Made by a program: the position numbers and the translations under genes. A stretch of DNA of 12,605 nucleotides from Firmicutes bacterium UBA3932 (GTDB taxonomy: Bacteria > Bacillota > Clostridia > Peptostreptococcales > Anaerovoracaceae), in assembly GCA_002385825.1 (NCBI GenBank), contig DGEG01000148.1, forward strand, positions 1-12,605, given 5' to 3'. Below the pieces are notes generated by a model. The model did no database searches. It worked only from the letters and a program-made list of their open reading frames with translations, and was not told where the DNA came from. Positions 7,096-12,605 of the stretch are shown here, one piece after another. Every line of letters starts with the position of its first letter. Position 1 is the stretch's first letter.

Positions 7096-8466
7096 ATGGG
7101 AAAGAAAGGGACCACTGTTTTTGTATGCCAGGAATGCGGCAACGAGAGCCCCAAATGGATGGGGCAATGCATCTGCGGTGCCTGGAATTCCATGGTGGAG
7201 GAGAAAGTTCTGCCAGCCTCTACCGAAGATAAAAGGCGCAGGGCCGCTCAGGGCAGAACAGTCAAAGCTGTAAGGCTGGATGAGGTAAAATCGGGAGCGG
7301 AGAGCAGGATAGACACTGAGATCGGCGAATTGAACCGGGTTTTGGGAGGCGGTCTGGTGACAGGCTCCCTTACCCTCATTTCGGGAGAGCCGGGCATCGG
7401 CAAATCCACGCTGATTATCCAGGCAGCCTCCAAAATCGCCTCTAAAGGACAGCCCGTGTTATACATAACAGGAGAAGAATCTTTGGAGCAGATCCGGATG
7501 CGGGCGGATCGGGTGTGCAAAGGAAATATGGAAAACCTGTATCTGCTTTCGGAGACCAATATGGAAAATGCTCTTGCGGTTACGGAAGAGCTGAAACCCT
7601 GTTTCCTGGTAATAGATTCAATTCAGACTATGTATTCGGCGGAGCTGGAATCGGCGCCGGGCAGCGTTTCTCAGGTGAGAGCCTGCACCAACGAGCTGAT
7701 GCGAGAGGGTAAGGAGAGGAACATTCCTGTCTTTATCGTCGCTCATGTAACCAAGAGCGGTGATCTGGCCGGACCGAAGATCATTGAACATCTGGTGGAT
7801 TGTGTACTCTATTTTACGGGAGAACGGAATCAGGAAATCCGTATCCTTCGGGCATACAAAAACAGGTTTGGGACCACCAGCGAGGTGGGAGCCTTTGAAA
7901 TGACCGGAGAAGGACTTTCGGAGATAGAAAATCTATCGGGAAGCTTCCTCGAAGGCATGGAAGACGGCGTGGAAGGCTCCATAGCCACAGCGGTTTATGA
8001 AGGCACCAGGCCTCTCCTCCTTGAAGTTCAAGCATTGACCGCTCCTACGCATATCGGTTTTGCCAGAAGGACTGCCATAGGAGTGGAGCTCTCCCGGCTG
8101 AATATGATTCTGGCCGTACTAGACCGCAAAGCCGGTATATCTCTAATCAACCAGGATGTATATGTAAATATCGTCGGCGGGCTTCGCCCGGAAGGTACTT
8201 CTACTGATCTGGCCGTAGCATTGGCTATCTTTTCTACCTACAAGCGCATACCCTGCACGAAGAGAACCTTGGCCATGGGAGAAATAGGGCTGACAGGCGA
8301 CCTGCGTTCCGTGCAGAATGCGGAGAAGATCGTTAAAGAGGCTGCACGGATGGGTTTTCAGCGGGTCATCCTTCCACAGAAAAATGCCAACCGCATGACG
8401 GAAATTACGGAAGGTATCGAATTGCTGGGTGTCAAAAGCCTGGCGGAGGCTATAAAAGTCATATAA
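7096..8466 (+). CDS. radA: DNA repair protein RadA (Sms)
   Basis: A RecA-like ATPase and helicase that promotes branch migration of recombination intermediates. At 456 residues it is of normal length. It has an N-terminal zinc finger (Cys11, Cys14, Cys25, Cys27), Walker A GEPGIGKST (97-105), the RadA-specific KNRFG motif (255-259), and a C-terminal Lon-protease-like domain from about residue 290, with MGEIGLTGDLRSV near its end. The second half of the zinc finger reads CIC rather than the usual CPxC, one residue short. GAGGT at 7086-7090 sits 5 bases before the start. An ATG at 7092 is in a different frame. The radical SAM gene follows 37 bases after the stop without a terminator, so the two may share a transcript. 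The assignment is secure. Confidence 0.97.
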   Translation: MGKKGTTVFVCQECGNESPKWMGQCICGAWNSMVEEKVLPASTEDKRRRAAQGRTVKAVRLDEVKSGAESRIDTEIGELNRVLGGGLVTGSLTLISGEPGIGKSTLIIQAASKIASKGQPVLYITGEESLEQIRMRADRVCKGNMENLYLLSETNMENALAVTEELKPCFLVIDSIQTMYSAELESAPGSVSQVRACTNELMREGKERNIPVFIVAHVTKSGDLAGPKIIEHLVDCVLYFTGERNQEIRILRAYKNRFGTTSEVGAFEMTGEGLSEIENLSGSFLEGMEDGVEGSIATAVYEGTRPLLLEVQALTAPTHIGFARRTAIGVELSRLNMILAVLDRKAGISLINQDVYVNIVGGLRPEGTSTDLAVALAIFSTYKRIPCTKRTLAMGEIGLTGDLRSVQNAEKIVKEAARMGFQRVILPQKNANRMTEITEGIELLGVKSLAEAIKVI

Positions 8467-8503
8467 CTATTCATAGATGCATTAATAAAAAGGTAGTGAG
8501 CAA

Positions 8504-9658
8504 ATGAAAGAATGCACAGATTACGCTTATGAGGTGGGTCCTATCCGGCCCCCCAGCGAAGCGGCAAGTTTACTGTTGAGAGTTACGAGAAATTGTCCGT
8601 GGAACAGATGTAAGTTCTGCGGTGTCTATAAAAAGACGCGATTCAGCGTCCGGCCCAAGGAACATGTACTGAAGGACATCGATTCGATAAAGATGTGGAC
8701 GGATTGGCTTAAGGCGGCTGAAGCAGCCGGTGCACAGGAACGAAAGGGCCTGGCGGAGCGATTTTTTAATAAGTTGGATGAAGAACAGTCCTGGGTTTAC
8801 AGCTCGGCTGCCCATTGGTATCGAAACGGCATGAAGTCGGTATTTTTGCAGGATTCAGACAGCCTTGTGATCAAGCCGGACGATCTGGTAGACATCCTTA
8901 CTTATATAAGAAAGCAGTTTCCTGAAATCGAGCGGATTACCTCTTATTCCAGATCCGAGACGGTGGCCCGAATCAGCGATGAGAACATGAAGCGCATAGC
9001 GGATGCGGGGTTGAATCGAATTCACATCGGCATGGAAACGGGTTCCAATGTGGTTCTGAAACTGGTTGACAAAGGGACGACAAAGGAAAAGCATATAATT
9101 GCGGGCAGGAAAGTGAAGGCCGCAGGTATCGAGCTATCGGAGTATTTCATCCCGGGACTTGGAGGAAACGAGTATTCAGAGTTAAATGCCATAGAAACGG
9201 CGGATGCGTTAAATAAAATAAATCCCGATTATATACGAATCCGGACCTTGGCCGTAACCCAACGGGGTTCTCTGATTGAGGATTACAGAAAAGGGGTTTT
9301 TACCAGGGCTAATGACACCAAAATGATTGAAGAGCTTCTTTTAATGGTAGAAAACCTGGAAGGGATCACCAGTACCATAGTAAGCAGCGATCACATCATA
9401 AACCTGCTTCCTGAAGCCGACGGGCGTTTACCCGATGATAAGCAAAAAATAATTTCGGTACTGAAAGGTTATCTCGAGTTGCCGGAAAATGAGAAGATTA
9501 TCTATCGGATCGGACGTAGAACAGGGGTGATGAGCTCGATAAAGGACCTTGATGATGGGGACAGTAGAGACCATGTTTTGGGCCTTATAAATAAATACGG
9601 TATCAACAGCGATAATGTAGACGCGTTTGTTGATGATTTGGTGAATCGATTTATATAG
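8504..9658 (+). CDS. Radical SAM protein of unknown substrate
   Basis: A 384-residue protein with an N-terminal iron-sulphur motif, CPWNRCKFCGVYK (Cys31, Cys36, Cys39), spaced CX4CX2C. The canonical radical SAM spacing is CX3CX2C. The aromatic residue before the third Cys, the later FLQDSDSL strand and the HIGMETGSNVVLKLVDKG segment (a GGE-like and SAM-contact region of the TIM-barrel fold) support membership. ELSEYFIPGLGGNE lies further on. There is no visible B12-binding domain or SPASM cysteine cluster. After about residue 300 the helical C-terminal region is unassigned. It resembles the uncharacterised group of radical SAM proteins that begin RVTRNCPWN, as I recall them. The gene lies between radA and an aldehyde dehydrogenase gene with short gaps (37 and 16 bases). 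The start is supported by AAAGGTAGTGAG upstream, a modest ribosome binding site. Confidence 0.85.
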   Translation: MKECTDYAYEVGPIRPPSEAASLLLRVTRNCPWNRCKFCGVYKKTRFSVRPKEHVLKDIDSIKMWTDWLKAAEAAGAQERKGLAERFFNKLDEEQSWVYSSAAHWYRNGMKSVFLQDSDSLVIKPDDLVDILTYIRKQFPEIERITSYSRSETVARISDENMKRIADAGLNRIHIGMETGSNVVLKLVDKGTTKEKHIIAGRKVKAAGIELSEYFIPGLGGNEYSELNAIETADALNKINPDYIRIRTLAVTQRGSLIEDYRKGVFTRANDTKMIEELLLMVENLEGITSTIVSSDHIINLLPEADGRLPDDKQKIISVLKGYLELPENEKIIYRIGRRTGVMSSIKDLDDGDSRDHVLGLINKYGINSDNVDAFVDDLVNRFI

Positions 9659-9674
9659 AAGAAGGAGAAGGGAA

Positions 9675-11057
9675 ATGGCAGGAACAAAGACAGATAATTT
9701 AGAAGGCGATGTTCTGATTTCCTATGATCCCAGCAACGGGGAGATGATCGGAACAGTACGAAAAACAAGCATTGATGAACTTGAAGAAAAGGTACGGACA
9801 GCCAGAAATGCGCAAAAAATATGGTCGGCGCTTACGATAGATGAGAGGATTGACTATTTAAAGAAATGCGCCGATGCGCTGCGCGGGCGAGCCGGGGAAA
9901 TATCGGAGCTTCTCAGCAGGGAAATGGGAAAGGATTTGAGACGTTCCACCAATGAGGTAAGGAGCTGTTGCGATGATGTTTCTTTTAAAACGGCAGAGAT
10001 AAAAGAGGCGCTTAAGACCAGGGTCATAGAAGGCGATGGCATGGAAACTCAAATTCAGTATAACCCTCTGGGAGTTTGCGCGGTAATCGCTCCGTGGAAT
10101 TACCCGGTATCCATGGGTCACTGGCTCATCATCCCAACTCTCATTGCGGGAAATACGGTAATCTACAAGCCGTCGGAAGAAACGCCTCTTGTGGCCGGAG
10201 CTTACGTGGATGCCTTTAACGAAGTTCTACCGGAAGGCGTTCTCCAGATCGTCTACGGCGACGGAAAGCTGGGCGACGCATTGGTTCGTTCGGAGGTGGA
10301 TCTTGTAGCATTCACAGGTTCCCGGGAAACAGGAAAAAAGATCATGACCAGTGCGGCTTCCGGGTTGAAGAGACTGATTATGGAGATGGGCGGAAAAGAT
10401 CCGATGATCGTACTGGAAGACGCTGATATTGAGAGGGCCGCTCGCTTCGCTGTGGCCAGCAGCTTTGAAAACGCCGGTCAGATGTGTGTCAGCACAGAAA
10501 GGATATTGGTTGACGAAAAGATTGCTGACGAATTTGAAGAACTGGCGGCAGCCAATGTCCAGCGCTATAAGATCGGCCCCTGGACTGACCCGGAAGCCAA
10601 CATAGGCCCTATTATCAACGAGAAACAGCGCAACAAGATCATAAGCCACATAGAGGATGCTGTAGCAAAGGGCGCCAAAGTTTTGGCAGGCGGCACAGAT
10701 CATCCTCCGCGATATGTTATGCCCACAGTGCTCTCAAATGTTACGCAGGATATGTTGATCTGGCAGGAGGAGACCTTCGGGCCCGTAGCGTGTATCACCA
10801 GGTTTAGAGATTTAGATGAAGCCGTAAGACTGGCCAATGACAGCACACTGGGGCTGGGAGCAGCGGTGTTCGGCAAAAAGGATGCGGAAGAGGTGGCTAA
10901 CCGCCTGGAGGCGGGCATGGTGGGAATTAACAGGGGACCCATCGGCATCGGAGATTCTCCCTGGGCAGGAGCCAAGCAGAGCGGGATCGGCTATCATGGC
11001 TCGCCCGACGGACACAGGCAGTTCACCCAGGTTCGCACCATAACAAGACGAAAATAA
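9675..11057 (+). CDS. NAD(P)-dependent aldehyde dehydrogenase
   Basis: Oxidises an aldehyde to the acid (or acyl derivative) with NAD(P). The 460 residues cover the whole ALDH fold. APWNYP (139-144) supplies the catalytic Asn142, YKPSEETP contacts the cofactor, EMGGKDP starts at the general base Glu237, and GQMC carries the nucleophile Cys271. The Glu-Cys distance of 34 residues is the family norm. EETFGPVACI and the C-terminal PWAGAKQSGIG are also present. The closest types by eye are succinate-semialdehyde or broad aliphatic dehydrogenases; the substrate cannot be told from sequence alone. The start at 9675 follows AGAAGGAGAAGGG within the 16-base gap after the radical SAM gene, so the two are almost certainly co-transcribed. 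A strong terminator follows 12 bases after the stop. Confidence 0.93.
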   Translation: MAGTKTDNLEGDVLISYDPSNGEMIGTVRKTSIDELEEKVRTARNAQKIWSALTIDERIDYLKKCADALRGRAGEISELLSREMGKDLRRSTNEVRSCCDDVSFKTAEIKEALKTRVIEGDGMETQIQYNPLGVCAVIAPWNYPVSMGHWLIIPTLIAGNTVIYKPSEETPLVAGAYVDAFNEVLPEGVLQIVYGDGKLGDALVRSEVDLVAFTGSRETGKKIMTSAASGLKRLIMEMGGKDPMIVLEDADIERAARFAVASSFENAGQMCVSTERILVDEKIADEFEELAAANVQRYKIGPWTDPEANIGPIINEKQRNKIISHIEDAVAKGAKVLAGGTDHPPRYVMPTVLSNVTQDMLIWQEETFGPVACITRFRDLDEAVRLANDSTLGLGAAVFGKKDAEEVANRLEAGMVGINRGPIGIGDSPWAGAKQSGIGYHGSPDGHRQFTQVRTITRRK

Positions 11058-11060
11058 GAT

Positions 11061-11105
11061 AAAAACAAGGCTGACCTCCATAAGGCGGGTCAGCCGTTTT
11101 TTATT
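11061..11105. terminator. Bidirectional intrinsic terminator between the ALDH gene and pfk
   Basis: GGCTGACC (11069-11076) pairs with GGTCAGCC (11088-11095). On the plus strand GTTTTTTATT follows, ending the radA-radical SAM-ALDH run. On the minus strand the complement of 11059-11068 reads TTGTTTTTAT, so the same hairpin can end pfk transcription, whose stop codon is at 11150-11152. Both T-tracts are directly visible. Confidence 0.88.
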
Positions 11106-11149
11106 GGTTCCTGCAAATATTTATGTTTGTACTTAAAATCAACACTTTT

Positions 11150-12409
11150 TTATTCCGCCGATCCGGCCTTTACGCGCTTCAGGCGGGCAAACCTGGGAAG
11201 TCCGTTTTCAGTGGGACGGTCCACTTCCCCATTAATCAAAGGCAGAGCATAATCTATAAAGGGTTGAAGCACTCCGTTTCCGGCATCATTAATCCACTCT
11301 CTCGGCACCTTTTTCTCAGCATTGGCAACTTCCACCAAATCCACCAGGCCGGTTTTGCACTTATATATTTCTCCGGGTTCTCTCTCAAAGGTTATCATTT
11401 TATCCGTAATGCCTGATTCTGCGGCCTCAAATGCGGCTTTTCCTGCCAGATAAGCTTCTTCCACGTCCGTGGCAGAGGCCAGGTGAGCCGCGCAGCGCTG
11501 GAGCAGACTCAATTCTATTCCTCTGACCTTGGCTTTGAGCTTAGCGTTTGCATATTCTGCCAGGTTGGCAGCAAGCCCTCCCATTTTGGCGTGGCCGAAG
11601 GCGTCTTTCTCTTTGGTCTGGTCGGAAAAATAAGAGACGATATATGTGCCGTTTTTGTCCTTTATTCCTTCGGATACAGCTACCAGCACATCGCCCTGTT
11701 CCTCGTAGACGCGGGAGACATCCGAGAGGAAGTTGGACATATCGAAGGGGACCTCGGGCAGGTAGACCAGGTCAGGGCCATGATCTTTATACCTTATTCC
11801 TGCCAGGGCAGAGGCTGCGGTGAGCCAGCCGGCGTTTCTGCCCATGACTTCGATGACTGTTATGGAGCCTCTGTCGTATACTTTTGCGTCCCGGCTCACT
11901 TCCATGAAGGTGGTGGCTATATATTTCGCAGCGCTCCCGTAACCCGGACAATGGTCCGTTGCGGCCAAGTCATTGTCGATGGTCTTTGGGATGCCGATAA
12001 CGCGACATTCATAGTCGTGTTGAGAAAGATAGCTGCTGATCTTGCTGCTGGTATCCATGGAATCGTTTCCGCCTATGTAAAAGAAATATCTGATGTCATA
12101 TTTTTTAAAGATGTCCAGGATGCGTTTATAATCCGTATCATCCACCATGAAATCGGCCAGCTTATAGCGGCAGGAACCGAGGACAGAGGATGGTGTGTAT
12201 CGCATCAGAGATAATTCGGCGGGATCCTCTTGAGTAAGATCGTAGATTTCGTCGTTTAAAACGCCTTTGATTCCGTGAGCCGCTCCATATACCTTGGTTA
12301 CATTGGCAGAAGCCATGGCGGTTTCAATACATCCGAGAGCACTGGCATTGATTACGGAGGTAGGCCCTCCCGACTGCCCTATCAACACAGCTCCGACTAA
12401 TGCTTTCAT
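11150..12409 (-). CDS. pfp: 6-phosphofructokinase, predicted pyrophosphate-dependent
   Basis: Phosphorylates fructose 6-phosphate to fructose 1,6-bisphosphate in glycolysis. At 419 residues it is longer than the compact 320-residue ATP-type PfkA. An N-terminal GQSGGPTSVINAS (11-23) marks the phosphoryl-donor loop. The donor-site motif reads GGNDSMDT (113-120), with Asp116 where ATP enzymes have Gly. The catalytic motif is PKTIDND (141-147), with Lys142 where ATP enzymes have Gly. This Asp/Lys pair is the established mark of PPi-dependent enzymes. MGRNAGWL (189-196) is also typical of that group. The first Asp of the common GGDD is Asn115 here. The minus-strand ribosome binding site GGGGAGG (12418-12424) is 8 bases before the ATG. 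The gene stands alone, convergent to the ALDH gene, with its own promoter. The PPi call is a prediction from residues. Confidence 0.93.
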   Translation of the reverse strand: MKALVGAVLIGQSGGPTSVINASALGCIETAMASANVTKVYGAAHGIKGVLNDEIYDLTQEDPAELSLMRYTPSSVLGSCRYKLADFMVDDTDYKRILDIFKKYDIRYFFYIGGNDSMDTSSKISSYLSQHDYECRVIGIPKTIDNDLAATDHCPGYGSAAKYIATTFMEVSRDAKVYDRGSITVIEVMGRNAGWLTAASALAGIRYKDHGPDLVYLPEVPFDMSNFLSDVSRVYEEQGDVLVAVSEGIKDKNGTYIVSYFSDQTKEKDAFGHAKMGGLAANLAEYANAKLKAKVRGIELSLLQRCAAHLASATDVEEAYLAGKAAFEAAESGITDKMITFEREPGEIYKCKTGLVDLVEVANAEKKVPREWINDAGNGVLQPFIDYALPLINGEVDRPTENGLPRFARLKRVKAGSAE

Positions 12410-12437
12410 AATAAACGCCTCCCCGTTATAATATTCA

Positions 12438-12453
12438 GGAAACCCAGGTTTCC
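12438..12453. promoter_or_regulatory. 16-bp palindrome in the pfk leader, possible operator
   Basis: GGAAACC (12438-12444) and GGTTTCC (12447-12453) form a perfect inverted repeat around CA. It lies between the pfk promoter and its ribosome binding site, at roughly +25 to +40 of the predicted transcript. Size and position fit a repressor site, or a small RNA hairpin without a T-tract. No regulator is identified. Confidence 0.45.
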
Positions 12454-12464
12454 CGGTATGTATC

Positions 12465-12484
12465 CTATCACACTATCACGCTAT
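12465..12484. repeat. Short direct repeats at the pfk transcription start
   Basis: CTATCAC occurs at 12465-12471 and 12473-12479, and the first four bases recur at 12481-12484, giving an 8-base period. The repeats cover the predicted pfk start region just downstream of the -10 box. This may be chance or a protein-binding repeat. Confidence 0.3.
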
Positions 12485-12513
12485 AGAATACCATTTTTCA
12501 GCCGGGATAACAA
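12485..12513 (-). promoter_or_regulatory. Sigma-A promoter for pfk
   Basis: Read on the minus strand, TTGTTA (plus 12508-12513) and TATTCT (plus 12485-12490) are 17 bases apart. Transcription would begin near plus 12477-12479 and give a leader of about 70 bases that includes the 16-bp palindrome. No other hexamer pair in 12425-12605 is as good. Confidence 0.6.
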
Positions 12514-12533
12514 GTCCGGCGCTGACCGAAGAC

Positions 12534-12568
12534 GGTGTCAAGTTGTTGTGGAGTGTTTGCTTGACACC
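12534..12568. repeat. 9-bp inverted repeat with TTGACA in both arms, upstream of pfk
   Basis: GGTGTCAAG (12534-12542) and CTTGACACC (12560-12568) are perfect inverted copies separated by 17 bases. Each arm contains a consensus -35 hexamer TTGACA on one strand, pointing away from the other arm. I find no good -10 at 16-18 bases from either. It could be an operator or part of a divergent promoter for a gene beyond the window edge. Confidence 0.4.
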
Positions 12569-12605
12569 TCTCCCGATGTTATGCAACCAAACTCATGTCT
12601 CTTAT

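Noticed and set aside
7023..7232. 69-codon frame overlapping the terminator and the start of radA
   Set aside because: It starts inside the terminator hairpin region and runs through the radA N-terminus in another frame. It has no ribosome binding site or motif.
11483..12214. 243-codon open frame on the plus strand
   Set aside because: It lies wholly antisense to the well-supported pfk gene, its product has no recognisable motif, and no suitable ribosome binding site precedes it. It is a shadow of the coding strand.

Overview
The window looks like a core chromosomal segment of a Clostridia-type member of the Bacillota, probably a strict anaerobe. This rests on several signs: strong AGGAGG-type ribosome binding sites, the greA-lysS order, a second EF-G-like GTPase, a PPi-type phosphofructokinase and a radical SAM enzyme. 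The base composition is moderate by eye. I see no phage, transposase, CRISPR or defence genes, and no tRNA or rRNA. The species cannot be named from this sequence.

Layout. Positions 1-139 are a leader with two mutually exclusive hairpins, one of which covers the greA ribosome binding site. greA (140-622) and lysS (667-2193) follow as a likely operon. From 2194 to 2517 there is a gene-free interval that is not plain spacer. It holds a 103-bp imperfect palindrome centred on 2252, then six copies of a 20-bp motif that alternate between two variants. asnS (2518-3912) follows, then two small membrane proteins with 'nucleoside recognition/GATE' character that overlap by 4 bases (3946-4380 and 4377-4892). 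A good sigma-A promoter at 4899-4927 starts an EF-G-like GTPase gene (5023-6978), which ends at an intrinsic terminator (7003-7039). radA (7096-8466), a radical SAM gene (8504-9658) and an aldehyde dehydrogenase gene (9675-11057) form a tightly spaced run. That run closes at a hairpin with T-tracts on both sides, so it can serve as a bidirectional terminator for the convergent pfk gene on the minus strand (12409-11150). The pfk promoter and two palindromes lie in the last 200 bases.

How the genes fit together. The left half is translation and transcription housekeeping: transcript cleavage factor, Lys and Asn tRNA charging, and an EF-G paralogue. The right half has recombination repair (RadA), an uncharacterised radical SAM enzyme, an ALDH and glycolysis. 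The glycolytic enzyme carries the residues expected for pyrophosphate rather than ATP as phosphoryl donor.

No clearly new multi-gene system is visible. The strongest unexplained signal is the palindrome plus alternating repeat array at 2194-2478. Secondary points are a RadA zinc finger with a CXC second half, the CX4CX2C iron-sulphur motif of the radical SAM protein, the Tyr-for-His change in the G3 motif of the EF-G-like protein, and the greA leader.
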